From positions 248,001-312,000 of the forward strand of contig CAYPIY010000004.1 of NCBI GenBank assembly GCA_964410965.1: a DNA stretch of 64,000 nt. The letters are read 5' to 3'. The position numbers and the translations under genes are program-made. The notes below the pieces were generated by a model, which did not search any database, was not told the DNA's origin, and saw only the letters and a program-made list of their open reading frames with translations. The DNA comes from JBBIRG01 sp964410965. GTDB taxonomy: Bacteria; CLD3; SB21; JBBIRG01. Below are positions 18,440 through 27,401 of this stretch, piece by piece; the first letter of the stretch is position 1, and each line of letters opens with the position of its first letter.

Positions 18440-19069
18440 TTATTTGCGTGTTTCCAGCTCAACAATCGTTTCAATCAGCGTTGCGGAACTGTCTTCCATG
18501 TCAACAATCAGCCGGTTAATTTTAGCCGTAAAATAATTATGAAAGAACTGAAGAAGCATAGCGACAATCAGACCGAACAACGTGGTCAGCAAGGCAACTC
18601 CGATACCGGTCGCGACGATCGACGGTGAAATATCGTTCGCTTTTGCGATCGATTCAAAAGCCTGGATCATACCCTGCACGGTTCCGGTAAAGCCAAGCAT
18701 CGGAGCCATGGCGATAAAGAAAGAAATCCAGATCATACCGCGTTCCAGAAAAGCCATTTCAATAGCGCCGGCGTTTACAATCGCTTTTTCGATTTGTTCG
18801 ACCCCCTTATCCGCGCGCATCAATCCCGCGTGAAAGATGGCCGCTACTGAACCTCGTGCACTTGAGCAGATTTCAATCGCCCGGGGAATACCGCCTTCAT
18901 CCAGCGCATTCTTGATTTTAACCAAAAACTTCCGGGTATTAACGCCCGAACGTGAGAGCGTGATAAAACGTTCTATGCAAATCGCCAGACCGATCACCAT
19001 ACAAAATAATATGGGCCACATGAATGCCCCACCGTCGATAAAATATTGAACCAATGATTTCTCTTCCAT
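18440..19069 (-). CDS. exbB: MotA/TolQ/ExbB proton channel protein
   Basis: Inner-membrane proton-channel subunit that works with ExbD and TonB. It has three membrane segments: about residues 15-35 (FMWPILFCMVIGLAICIERF), about 105-128 with the conserved TGTVQGM loop, and about 145-170 (IVATGIGVALLTTLFGLIVA). Length (209 residues) and the VATGIGVALLTT signature are standard. It is the first gene of the operon, with a GGAGG site upstream of the ATG and a sigma-70-type promoter about 100 bp upstream. Confidence 0.95.
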   Translation of the reverse strand: MEEKSLVQYFIDGGAFMWPILFCMVIGLAICIERFITLSRSGVNTRKFLVKIKNALDEGGIPRAIEICSSARGSVAAIFHAGLMRADKGVEQIEKAIVNAGAIEMAFLERGMIWISFFIAMAPMLGFTGTVQGMIQAFESIAKANDISPSIVATGIGVALLTTLFGLIVAMLLQFFHNYFTAKINRLIVDMEDSSATLIETIVELETRK

Positions 19070-19165
19070 AACAAAAATACCTCCAGCTAAATTGGGATTA
19101 TAAAAATGTTGTTACTGAAAAATTGCATAAACCTGTTAATAAGGAAAAGACAACAAACGTGGCTC

Positions 19166-19195
19166 AATATAAATGAAATCCGGATTAAAAGTCAA
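19166..19195 (-). promoter_or_regulatory. Sigma-70-type promoter of the exbB operon
   Basis: On the minus strand TTGACT (plus 19190-19195) and TATATT (plus 19166-19171) are separated by 18 bp. They would give a leader of about 90 bases before exbB. Confidence 0.65.
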
Positions 19196-19258
19196 TAACT
19201 ATTTTATAACTCTTAAACCTCAAAAAATGGACTTTGCAACTCAATTTGCTTCAATTCA

Positions 19259-20296
19259 TTATTCATCAAACCGGCATGAAGGCCTGGGACCGATAGGCCT
19301 ATTTTTCAAGCCGGGTTCTTCCCCGCGCAGCCATCCGGTGATGCCTACCATCGCAGCGTTGTCTGTACAGAATTTTTTCGAGGGAGAATACAATCGTATC
19401 CCCAGGGGTGAAAGTGCCGATTCAAGCTTCTCCCTGAGCCTGGAATTAGCCGCCACGCCTCCGGCAATAATCAGTGTCCGGCTCCGGAGTTCCCGGCAAA
19501 CCCTGACCGATTTGTCCACCAGCACATCGACTATCGCTTCCTGGAATGAGGCGCAGATATCGGCCATGCGGTTTTTTATTTCGTCCTCTGTTCGGGAATG
19601 AATGAACTGAACCATGGCGGTCTTAAGCCCGCTGAAACTGAACCGGCCGTCTCCGGAACGTATCATCGGTCTTGGAAATCCGTACGCTTCGGGATTACCG
19701 GCTTTTGCATAGGACTCGATGACCGGGCCTCCCATGGTAAGGCCGGATGAATTCAGCAATCCGAGCGCACGGGCAATTTTATCAAAGCATTCCCCAGCCG
19801 CGTCGTCCTGTGTCTCACCGATCAGCCGGTACCGTCCGATCCCGGTCATCTCCGCAAGGATAGTATGACCTCCCGAAACAACCAGCGCTACGGCCGGCCA
19901 TCCGACCGTTTCGTGCTCGATAAAAACCGCCAGCATGTGGGCTTCAACGTGATTGACGGGAATTAACGGCCGGCCGGTCGCCCAGGACAAACCCTGCGCT
20001 GCGTTCAGGCCTACCAGAAGGCTTCCGACCAGCCCGGGTCCCTGTGTCACCGCGATCTGATGTATGTCATGTAGGGCTGTTCCGGCATTTGTCATTGCGT
20101 AACGGATCACCGGAATGATCTGGCGGATGTGCTGACGGGAAGCCAGTTCAGGGACAACCCCGCCGAACGCCTGATCCAGCAGCTGGGAAGCCACCACATT
20201 CGAAAGAACCTTTCGGCCTCTCAAAACCGCCGCCGCTGTATCGTCACAGGAGGTCTCCACTGCAAGCGTTACGACGCGATCGGGATCAGTTTTCAT
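19259..20296 (-). CDS. tsaD: tRNA N6-adenosine threonylcarbamoyltransferase TsaD
   Basis: Forms the universal t6A37 modification on ANN-decoding tRNAs together with TsaB and TsaE, which are not in this window. Visible are the ASKHA N-terminal motif VETSCDDTAAAV, the metal-binding HIRQIIP and NHVEAHML His residues, the GLTMGGPVIE region and the C-terminal FCTDNAAMVG. The start is the ATG at 20296, inside the end of the YbbR-like gene (11-bp overlap). The longer frame begins with TTG. The length of 345 residues is standard. Confidence 0.96.
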   Translation of the reverse strand: MKTDPDRVVTLAVETSCDDTAAAVLRGRKVLSNVVASQLLDQAFGGVVPELASRQHIRQIIPVIRYAMTNAGTALHDIHQIAVTQGPGLVGSLLVGLNAAQGLSWATGRPLIPVNHVEAHMLAVFIEHETVGWPAVALVVSGGHTILAEMTGIGRYRLIGETQDDAAGECFDKIARALGLLNSSGLTMGGPVIESYAKAGNPEAYGFPRPMIRSGDGRFSFSGLKTAMVQFIHSRTEDEIKNRMADICASFQEAIVDVLVDKSVRVCRELRSRTLIIAGGVAANSRLREKLESALSPLGIRLYSPSKKFCTDNAAMVGITGWLRGEEPGLKNRPIGPRPSCRFDE

Positions 20297-21218
20297 CCAG
20301 TTCAATCAGCTTAAAACGATTAGGAGTGATCTGAGTCCAGGTAACATCTTTCGGCGCCTGGATGATCACGGCCGGATCGCTGCGTCCCAGCTTCTGTTCC
20401 ATCTGATAATCAACATACCCGAAAATGCTGTCACGCGCCAGGGAGGCCAGGAACTGGACCCCGCCACGGATCCGGACGGAAAAAGTAGAAGGCTGGACAA
20501 TCAGATTATGGTTCGGAGGTGCGTTTATGACCCGAACCGGTATATTATTGATGGAAATTTCTCCAAGCGGCTGGACATTCAGAGAAACCGTGATCTCCTT
20601 GTCCGGATAGCTGATGAGTTTATTCTGTGAGGGTACGAGGCCGACCGTAAGGGTTTCGTCACGGCTGATGCCGGAAACGGTTTGGGATTTGGTCATGACG
20701 TATCGGATGCTGTCCTTCAGGCTGGCCGGACAGGTGACCATGACGGAATCGGGTGACAAATGAATGCCGCCGACCAGCACAAAACCTGCTTCGGGGCGGA
20801 CATCCACATCCGGACGGACCGGCACCCTTTTGCGGATCTTGGTTTCGGCCACAACGCTTACTGTATCGGGCGAAATAATTCCGATGATTTTCGGGCTGAA
20901 TTTCACCGGTATGCGGATATGCTGAACCTGAGTGGCGATCACAAGCCTGTTGAAATCCTTGTACTCTGAAACATCAAGCTGGTAGAAGGCCTCTGAAAAA
21001 TGTTCCAGAGCCATCATGGTCCGCCCGTCCGATTCCATGAGTACACGAACGTGATCCGGAACATCCGTAACGATCATCATATGTTTCGGCATGCCGGTGA
21101 TCCGGAGCGGCAGGTCAATTTCCTGACGGGTGATATTGCCCAGTTTAATGTAATACCAGATCACGAAAGCGATTGCCACCGACAAAAAAAGGATTTTCTT
21201 ATTCTGGATAAAAATCAT
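20286..21218 (-). CDS. YbbR-like domain protein (CdaR family)
   Basis: A 310-residue envelope protein. One N-terminal membrane segment (KKILFLSVAIAFVIWYYIKL) is followed by a long region of repeated YbbR-like beta domains of about 85-90 residues (LPLRITGMP... and VRVINAPPNHN...). In Firmicutes CdaR regulates the diadenylate cyclase CdaA. No cdaA gene is adjacent here, so that role is not shown. It overlaps tsaD by 11 bp, which indicates translational coupling. Confidence 0.82.
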   Translation of the reverse strand: MIFIQNKKILFLSVAIAFVIWYYIKLGNITRQEIDLPLRITGMPKHMMIVTDVPDHVRVLMESDGRTMMALEHFSEAFYQLDVSEYKDFNRLVIATQVQHIRIPVKFSPKIIGIISPDTVSVVAETKIRKRVPVRPDVDVRPEAGFVLVGGIHLSPDSVMVTCPASLKDSIRYVMTKSQTVSGISRDETLTVGLVPSQNKLISYPDKEITVSLNVQPLGEISINNIPVRVINAPPNHNLIVQPSTFSVRIRGGVQFLASLARDSIFGYVDYQMEQKLGRSDPAVIIQAPKDVTWTQITPNRFKLIELDEN

Positions 21219-21291
21219 CGGATCTGAGTGAAAGGTAAAATAATTTAATATTGATATTGCGTTGCCTGTTCCGGTCCGGGTTCATGGAATA

Positions 21292-22611
21292 TTATAAACG
21301 GGTGGTTTCCGGGATATAAATAGCCTTGTATTCCTCGATCGCAAAACTGTCGCTCATGGTCGCTACATAATCCACGATATGTCTGGCGTAAAGTGGGTCC
21401 TTCTGGAATTCCCTGATTTTGTCCTGTACAACTTTATGGGGCAGTTTGCGCAGGCGGAACTGCGGGTCGATTTTCTTTGCAGTATAACGTTCCAGGAACC
21501 GGTCCTGCATCTGGAGAGGATTTGAATAATAGGCTTTGAACAGCTTCCGTATGACTTTCTCGCTTTTCTTATTCACGCGGTTGATCATGAAATTATTGCA
21601 GAGTTCCCGCTGGATGAACGTATCAAGCTCATTCTGTTTCCGGTTCACATCGAGACTGAAGATGACGAGCCATTCATCAAAAAGGTTGTGCCTCTGTTTC
21701 CGTTCGCAAAATTCCTCGATCCGGCGGAGGGTGTTCTGGATTACGTCCGTTACGAGCAGCCGCACCAGCCCGCTGATGATGACATGCCCGTATTCTTCTG
21801 CATTTTCCTCCAGAAGGGTCTGCGCTTTGCAGATGGATTCCACATCCTGGATGATTTTAAGGTGCCGGACGTCCTGCACGGAAATGTATTTCGCCCGCAA
21901 AGCGTCTTCAAGATCAAAAGTTCGCTGTGCGATCTTGTCGGCGATGGCGGCGATCTGGCCTTCGAGGGTAAGCGACATGAGCGAGTCGTAGTTCAGGTTA
22001 TCGAGATACATATCGGGATAGCAGTACTGTTCCATGCGCGTGCTGGAATGTTTCAGGATGCCTTCCCGGACTACCGAAGAGAGGTTGAGCCCGTCATAAC
22101 CGTATTTTTTTTCCAGTTTATCCACGACGCGGAGGCTTTGGTAGTTATGCTTGAAACCTCCCCAGTCCTGTCCGGGAAGGACGCCTTCGGCGTTGTCGGT
22201 TCCGTTCAGAAAGGCGTTCAGGAGGTGTTCGCCGACATCCGCGAACGGAGGCTGGCCGAGATCGTGGCCCAGCGCGATGGCTTCGGTCAGGTCCTGGTTC
22301 ACTCCCATGGCGGTCGCAATAGTCTTGGACACCTGGACGACTTCGACGGTATGCGTGAGACGGCTGCGGTTGTGCTCGCTGTCCCTTTCGACGAGGATCT
22401 GCCTGCGGTCACTGAGGTTCCGGAACGCATTGGAATAGATGATCCGGTCGCGGTCGCGCTGAAACGCCGTCCGGTGGGAATCCTCCAGTTCCTCATGCAT
22501 GCGGGTCGCGTGCATGCCCTTGCTCTTGCAGGCATAAGGGGCCAGGAACTTGATTTCCCAATCCTCCACATCCTGCCTGCCCCGTTCAAAATAATACGGC
22601 TGTCCGTTCAT
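21292..22611 (-). CDS. dgt: Deoxyguanosinetriphosphate triphosphohydrolase-like protein
   Basis: HD-domain enzyme that hydrolyses dNTPs to nucleoside and triphosphate. The N-terminus has the RDRDRIIYSNAFRNL signature and RLTHTVEV, followed by the HD motif in LGHDLGQPPF and a HNYQSLRVVD segment. I chose the ATG at 22611 (439 residues). The longer frame begins with TTG inside the rpoD terminator hairpin. It is the next gene after rpoD, with the terminator between them. Confidence 0.92.
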   Translation of the reverse strand: MNGQPYYFERGRQDVEDWEIKFLAPYACKSKGMHATRMHEELEDSHRTAFQRDRDRIIYSNAFRNLSDRRQILVERDSEHNRSRLTHTVEVVQVSKTIATAMGVNQDLTEAIALGHDLGQPPFADVGEHLLNAFLNGTDNAEGVLPGQDWGGFKHNYQSLRVVDKLEKKYGYDGLNLSSVVREGILKHSSTRMEQYCYPDMYLDNLNYDSLMSLTLEGQIAAIADKIAQRTFDLEDALRAKYISVQDVRHLKIIQDVESICKAQTLLEENAEEYGHVIISGLVRLLVTDVIQNTLRRIEEFCERKQRHNLFDEWLVIFSLDVNRKQNELDTFIQRELCNNFMINRVNKKSEKVIRKLFKAYYSNPLQMQDRFLERYTAKKIDPQFRLRKLPHKVVQDKIREFQKDPLYARHIVDYVATMSDSFAIEEYKAIYIPETTRL

Positions 22612-22635
22612 AGAAAATTCCGGATATGCTATATG

Positions 22636-22669
22636 AAAAAGCAAAGCCTGCAAGGCTGGTTGCAGGCTT
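22636..22669 (-). terminator. Terminator of rpoD
   Basis: On the minus strand AAGCCTGCAA and TTGCAGGCTT form a perfect 10-bp stem with a 6-base loop. They are followed by TGCTTTTT and lie 8 bp after the rpoD stop codon. Confidence 0.8.
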
Positions 22670-22676
22670 ACAAGTG

Positions 22677-23534
22677 TTAACCCAGATAGGACCTGAGCGA
22701 TTTGCTCCTGGATTTGTGACGGAGCCGGTTGATCGCTTTTTCCTTGATCTGCCGAACGCGTTCGCGGGTCAGCTTGAATTCCTCGCCGATTTCTTCCAGG
22801 GTGAGGGAGCGTTCGATGCCCAGTCCGAAATACAGCTTGATGATTTTGGCTTCGCGTTCGCTCAGCGAAGATAATGTGTTTTCAATGTCCTTACGGAGGG
22901 AATCCATCATCAGCATATCGTCGGGAAGCGGGTTGACTTTATCAGGAACCGTGTCCATCAGCACGCTCTTCTCGTCCTCCTGCAGCGGCGCGTCCAGGGA
23001 CAAGTGCCTTTTGGAAATGCGGAGCGCATCGGACACGTCGTAATCCTTGATTTCCAGTTCGTGCGCGATTTCTTCGGTGCTGGGTTCCCGTTCAAACTCC
23101 TGTTCGAGTTCGTTGTAGGCTTTGCCGATTTTATTCAGCATGCCGACGCGGTTCAGGGGAAGGCGAACGATGCGGGAATGCTCTGCGATAGCCTGGAGAA
23201 TCGACTGGCGTATCCACCATACGGCATAGGAAATGAATTTGAATCCGCGCGTTTCGTCAAATCGTTCCGCGGCTTTCATTAAACCCAGATTTCCCTCATT
23301 GATCAGATCACTTAATGGTAATCCCTGGTTCTGATAATCTTTTGCTACGCTGACCACAAAACGCAAATTGGCCTCAACGAGCTGTTTCAGGGCGCATTTG
23401 TCGCCTTTTTTTATTTTTTTCGCAAGGTCGATCTCCTCTTCGGGCTTCAGAAGAGGCACTTTATTGATTTCTTCCAGATACCTCTCAATCGACTGATCTT
23501 CACGGCTATTGATGCGCATTTTTATTCTTGCCAT
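22677..23534 (-). CDS. rpoD: Primary RNA polymerase sigma factor, short Bacteroidetes type
   Basis: Housekeeping sigma factor of 285 residues. It lacks region 1.1 and the large non-conserved insert of proteobacterial RpoD, as in Bacteroidetes. Region 1.2 is at the N-terminus (SIERYLEEINKVPLL). Region 2 contains LIQ-like NEGNLGLMKAAERFD and FKFISYAVWWIRQSI. Region 3 has HSRIVRLPLN. Region 4.2 has TLEEIGEEFKLTRERVRQIK. The ATG at 23534 has AAGG 7 bp upstream. A terminator separates it from dgt. The upstream 327-bp gap must hold its promoter, but I cannot place it with confidence. Confidence 0.95.
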   Translation of the reverse strand: MARIKMRINSREDQSIERYLEEINKVPLLKPEEEIDLAKKIKKGDKCALKQLVEANLRFVVSVAKDYQNQGLPLSDLINEGNLGLMKAAERFDETRGFKFISYAVWWIRQSILQAIAEHSRIVRLPLNRVGMLNKIGKAYNELEQEFEREPSTEEIAHELEIKDYDVSDALRISKRHLSLDAPLQEDEKSVLMDTVPDKVNPLPDDMLMMDSLRKDIENTLSSLSEREAKIIKLYFGLGIERSLTLEEIGEEFKLTRERVRQIKEKAINRLRHKSRSKSLRSYLG

Positions 23535-23861
23535 ATGGAACCTTTTTTAGATGGTAGGATCGGAAATATACAAATAACTGAAATTGTAACTTCTTATTTT
23601 ACAATACTTATTAATTGCCATGCGTAAGTTAAACGCACGAAACTACAATAAAGTTCCATGATTTATAAAAAAAAAACAAACAACACTTTTTCCCTGATCA
23701 AAATATGATTTGAGTCCTGAACAAAAAATGATAATTCTGCGGTATTTTTTTGCGAAATTCTAATAATCATATGTTAAATGGTTTGAAATTTTTTTCAAAA
23801 ATCCATATGCTTTCAGGATGTTTTGCAGCCAGACACAGTTCACTGAAACCGGAGATCCGTC
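23535..23861. other. Divergent intergenic region between rpoD and a secreted-protein gene
   Basis: A 327-bp AT-rich region without a supportable gene. It must carry the rpoD promoter on the minus strand. On the plus strand a promoter-like pair lies near 23783-23811. Homopolymer A and T runs around 23665-23690 suggest curved DNA. Confidence 0.6.
23783..23811 (+). promoter_or_regulatory. Possible promoter of the C2-like secreted-protein gene
   Basis: TTGAAA (23783-23788) and TATGCT (23806-23811) with a 17-bp spacer, about 50 bp before the start codon. The spacer partly coincides with an inverted TTTGAA/TTCAAA pair. Confidence 0.4.
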
Positions 23862-24791
23862 ATGTTGAAATATTTGATCATCGTGATACTGACCGGGTTG
23901 AGCCATGCTTTACCTGTAAGTGCCCAATCTGCATTTTTCGGGGATACTTTGCAGATCCATTCCATCAGGGCATTCCCGGACCTGCGAAGCGGGAATGCCG
24001 AGGGTCTGCGCCTGAACCTGCATTTCAGCCTTCAATACGATGAGAAACGGCATCAGGCTAAGAAACCCGTCCTGCTGGGGATCCGGATAATTTTTTTCCA
24101 GCCGGACGGGAAAATAGTCAGCGCGGTTCCCGGAACCTCCTATCATGTGTCCGATGAAGGTGTTGCCATAACCGGCTCGGAAGACATGACATGGACAAAT
24201 ACAAAGGATTTGTTCATGCCCTACTATGCATTCAGCCTCCCTGAGGGCGAGCATATTTTGCGTTTGAAAATTTTCAGCTATGTAAAAGATTCCGCTGTAA
24301 CCGAGGATCCGAGATTGATTTTCCTGAAAGGACCATCGGAAACAACGGTGAAAATCAAGAAACCGGGAACGCGTTCGTTCAGGATCATGGTCCGGGAACT
24401 GCGGGTGAGTCCGTCCAACGCAAACGGCCGGGCATGGGATTTCAGCCTTTTCGGGTCCAATGAACCCGACCTGATGCACAGGGTCGTAACGAAATCAAAG
24501 GAACACAGCGATTTCCGCCATACTTCCTCAACCGTGCAGGATGCCTTCTCGGCTGGGTGGATTGACTTCTCCGAACCTGTGATTATTTCCGTTCGTGACG
24601 AAATTACCCTGAATATCTCTGACAAAGACCTGCTGTTTGACGACGTGATCGGCGAAATCAGTAATACCCTGGACAAATGGCTGGAGATCAGCGCACAGAA
24701 AAAGCCGGTTTCCTTCGGTGAGGTTACTTCCTGCCTGGTAGAACTGGTTGAAATCCGGAATGATAGCGTAAAACCCGGAGACCCGCAGTAA
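23862..24791 (+). CDS. Secreted protein of unknown function, C-terminal part C2-like
   Basis: A 309-residue exported protein. It has a signal peptide (about residues 1-21, LPVSAQ cleavage region) and an N-terminal beta-rich domain. From about residue 175 a second region has the strand order and the DKDLLFDDVIGE motif seen in C2 domains. Calcium or lipid binding is therefore conceivable, but only one acidic loop is clear. A good ribosome-binding site (GGAG, 7 bp spacing) fixes the start. It is a monocistronic unit with a terminator 70 bp downstream. I do not recognise the family. Confidence 0.65.
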   Translation: MLKYLIIVILTGLSHALPVSAQSAFFGDTLQIHSIRAFPDLRSGNAEGLRLNLHFSLQYDEKRHQAKKPVLLGIRIIFFQPDGKIVSAVPGTSYHVSDEGVAITGSEDMTWTNTKDLFMPYYAFSLPEGEHILRLKIFSYVKDSAVTEDPRLIFLKGPSETTVKIKKPGTRSFRIMVRELRVSPSNANGRAWDFSLFGSNEPDLMHRVVTKSKEHSDFRHTSSTVQDAFSAGWIDFSEPVIISVRDEITLNISDKDLLFDDVIGEISNTLDKWLEISAQKKPVSFGEVTSCLVELVEIRNDSVKPGDPQ

Positions 24792-24863
24792 CAGGCGTCC
24801 GAAAAATGACCACAGCAAAATATTTTATGAGTGTTGACCTGTTCCTTTAACAGGGTATAAAAA

Positions 24864-24896
24864 AAGGCTGCCTTCATTCAAGACAGCCTTAAGTTT
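24864..24896. terminator. Bidirectional terminator between convergent genes
   Basis: AAGGCTG...CAGCCTT, extended by an inner CTT/AAG pairing, is flanked by A-runs on the left and T-runs on the right. It serves the C2-like gene and the M3 peptidase gene. Confidence 0.75.
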
Positions 24897-24910
24897 TTTA
24901 CCGGCACAGA

Positions 24911-27022
24911 TCAGATTTTATCCAGTCCGCGTTTAACGATCAGCGGTTCGATTTTTGGTTCGCGCCCGCGGAACTTCACGAACAATTTCATCGGGTCTTC
25001 CGATCCGCCCTTTTCAAGAATATTTTCGCGGAGGGATTTCGCTGTTTTCTGATCGAACAGGCTGGTTTCAACAAATGCCTGGAATGCGTCAGCAACCAGG
25101 ACGTCCGCCCAGATGTAATTGTAATACCCCGCGTCATACCCGCCGGAAAAAATGTGGCTGAAATAAGTATTCCTGTACCTCGGAATGATTTCATTGATCA
25201 GTCCGATTTTTTCCATGGATTCTTTCTCAAATTTGACCGGGTCGATATCTTTCCAAGCCGTTATTGTGTACCAGTTCATATCGAGAAAGCAGGCAGCGAG
25301 GTATTCTGTCGTAACGAATCCCTGGTTGAATTTCTCCGCTTTCTGGATTTTGTCGATCAGGTTTTGGGGGATCACCTCGCCCGTTTTGTAGTGTTTGGCG
25401 TAATCCTTCAGGACTTCAGGTTCAAACGCCCAGTTTTCCATGATCTGGGAAGGCAACTCGACAAAATCGCGCGCGACGTTCGTGCCGGATACCTTAAGAT
25501 AAGTCGTGTTGGCGAATAATCCGTGAAGCGCATGGCCGAATTCGTGAAAGAGTGTCTCCACCTCATCCACGCTCAGCAGGGAGGGCTTGTCGTCGGTGGG
25601 GCGCGAGAAATTGCCGACGTTCACGATCACCGGACGGCTGTCCTTGCCGTACATTTTATCCTGGAACTTCAGGTTGTCCATCCATGCCCCGCCGCGCTTG
25701 CTGGGCCTCGGGAAATAATCCACGTAAAGCACGCCGACATGGGAACCGTCCGCGTTCTTCACTTCAAACACTTTCACTTCTTCGTGATACACCGGCATGT
25801 TTTTCAGTTCGGTGAAGGTCACGCCCCATAATTTTGTCGCAACGCCGAATGCTCCGTTGCGGACATTCTCAAGCTGGAAATACGGGCGGATTTCGTTCTC
25901 ATCAAGATCATATTTCGCTTTTTTCACTTTTTCGGCATAGTACCACCAGTCCCATGATTCCAGTTTGAATTTTCCGCCTTCCTTGTCGATGATCGCCTGC
26001 ATATCCTTCACTTCCTGTTTGGCCTTCTGCAGTGAGGGTTTCCATAACTTGTTCAGCAGGTCATACACGCGGTCAGGATTTCCGGCCATGTTGTCGTCGA
26101 GAATGTAATGCGCATGGGTCGGGAATCCGAGGATATTGGCCCTTTCCAGGCGCAGTTTCGCGATTTGGGACAGTGTTTCGTTGTTGTTATACTCATTTTT
26201 GTTGTTGCCGCGGTCCATCCAGGCTTTATAGATCTTCTCGCGGAGATCGCGTTTCGCGGAGTATTGCAGGAACGGGATCCAGCTCGGCTTGTGCAATGTA
26301 ATCACCCATTTGCCTTCCATATTCGCGTCCTTGGCGGCTTTCGCTGCCGCGGCCACGACATTTTCAGGCAGCCCCTCAAGGTCTTCTTTTTTGTCGATGA
26401 CTAACTTGAAATTATTGTCTTCCTTCAGGACATTCTCCGAAAATTTCAGTGTCAGCATCGAGAGTTCCTCGTTGATCTTGCGGAACCGTTCTTTTTTATC
26501 ATCGGCCAGGTTCGCACCCCCGCGGACAAAGTCCCTGTAATAACGCTCCAGCACCATATTCTGCTCATCCGTCAGGTTCAGCTTATCTTTCTGTTCATGA
26601 ACAGACTTGATGCGCTTGAACAGCTTATCATTCAGTGCGATATCATCGGACAGCTTGGACATCATCGGGGCGACGCGTTTGGCAACGGCCTGCATGGAAT
26701 CATTGGTATTGGAACCAAGAAGATTGTAAAACACTCGGCTGACTTTGGTCAGAAGCACGCCGGATTTTTCAAGCGCAACAATCGTATTCTCAAAGGTCGG
26801 CGCTTCGGAATTGTTCACGATCGAATCGACGTCCTTATAATTCTGCTGGATGCCTTCCGTGAAAGCTGGCATATAATGTTCCAATTTGATCTTGTCAAAC
26901 GGAGGCGCTTCAAAAGGGGTTTTGTATTCAGCGAAAAAAGGATTTACCGAAGCGGTATCTTTCCTGCCGCAAGCGGCGGACATGACGAGAACCGTCATCA
27001 TCAACAACATCAACAATCTCAT
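24911..27022 (-). CDS. dcp: M3-family metallopeptidase, dipeptidyl carboxypeptidase type, lipoprotein
   Basis: Zinc peptidase of 703 residues that trims peptides from the C-terminus. A lipobox (MSAAC, about Cys18) suggests an envelope-anchored form rather than the cytoplasmic Dcp. The zinc site is LFHEFGHALHGLF (about residues 490-502), with the third ligand Glu in the downstream helix near FVELPSQIMENW. The C-terminal GGYDAGYYNYIWADVLVADAF motif is typical of the M3 family. The start has AGGTGA 5-10 bp upstream. Oligopeptidase A is the close alternative. Confidence 0.9.
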   Translation of the reverse strand: MRLLMLLMMTVLVMSAACGRKDTASVNPFFAEYKTPFEAPPFDKIKLEHYMPAFTEGIQQNYKDVDSIVNNSEAPTFENTIVALEKSGVLLTKVSRVFYNLLGSNTNDSMQAVAKRVAPMMSKLSDDIALNDKLFKRIKSVHEQKDKLNLTDEQNMVLERYYRDFVRGGANLADDKKERFRKINEELSMLTLKFSENVLKEDNNFKLVIDKKEDLEGLPENVVAAAAKAAKDANMEGKWVITLHKPSWIPFLQYSAKRDLREKIYKAWMDRGNNKNEYNNNETLSQIAKLRLERANILGFPTHAHYILDDNMAGNPDRVYDLLNKLWKPSLQKAKQEVKDMQAIIDKEGGKFKLESWDWWYYAEKVKKAKYDLDENEIRPYFQLENVRNGAFGVATKLWGVTFTELKNMPVYHEEVKVFEVKNADGSHVGVLYVDYFPRPSKRGGAWMDNLKFQDKMYGKDSRPVIVNVGNFSRPTDDKPSLLSVDEVETLFHEFGHALHGLFANTTYLKVSGTNVARDFVELPSQIMENWAFEPEVLKDYAKHYKTGEVIPQNLIDKIQKAEKFNQGFVTTEYLAACFLDMNWYTITAWKDIDPVKFEKESMEKIGLINEIIPRYRNTYFSHIFSGGYDAGYYNYIWADVLVADAFQAFVETSLFDQKTAKSLRENILEKGGSEDPMKLFVKFRGREPKIEPLIVKRGLDKI

Positions 27023-27081
27023 ACGTTCACCTGGGTTAAATGATGGATTTGTTTAAATTCGGTTAAAGTTATATCTTTTTT

Positions 27082-27303
27082 TTATTTGTTCAAGACTTCT
27101 TTTGCTTTTTCGGTTATGGTCAGGCCGTTAGCCGTTTCAGTGATAAAACCGGCATTTACAAGTTCACGGATGCTACTGCGAATCTTGAACACGGGTAAGT
27201 ACATAATTTTAGCGGTTTCTTCGACCGTTGACCCGGTCATCAGCGTTCTCAGAATATTCTTGGCAGTCTCAGTAAGTGTATTATCGGCATTAATACAAGC
27301 CAT
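27082..27303 (-). CDS. Small winged-helix DNA-binding protein
   Basis: A 73-residue cytoplasmic protein with the helix pattern of a minimal winged helix: LTETAKNILRTLM, then STVEETAKIMYLPVFKIRS as the likely helix-turn-helix, then VNAGFITETANG as the wing. This resembles MarR- or ArsR-like mini domains. It has a good ribosome-binding site (AGGAA). A perfect 18-bp palindrome lies 37 bp upstream of the start, so it may repress its own gene. It lies between an M3 peptidase and a peroxiredoxin; I see no other functional link. Confidence 0.7.
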   Translation of the reverse strand: MACINADNTLTETAKNILRTLMTGSTVEETAKIMYLPVFKIRSSIRELVNAGFITETANGLTITEKAKEVLNK

Positions 27304-27339
27304 AAGCGATTCCTGTCCATTCTGGTAAATAAAGCGTTC

Positions 27340-27357
27340 GACCGGTTATAACCGGTC
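27340..27357. promoter_or_regulatory. Perfect 18-bp palindrome, candidate operator
   Basis: GACCGGTTATAACCGGTC is identical on both strands. It lies 37-54 bp upstream of the winged-helix gene and 45 bp downstream of the peroxiredoxin stop codon. There is no loop and no T-run, so a protein-binding site is more likely than a terminator. Confidence 0.6.
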
Positions 27358-27401
27358 AGATGAATCAAAAAAACTGATCACCGTATGTCAATAAATGATT
27401 A

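Noticed and set aside
21688..22680. 330-residue plus-strand frame opposite dgt
   Set aside because: It is antisense to a clear enzyme gene with complete motifs; long shadow frames arise from its codon bias.
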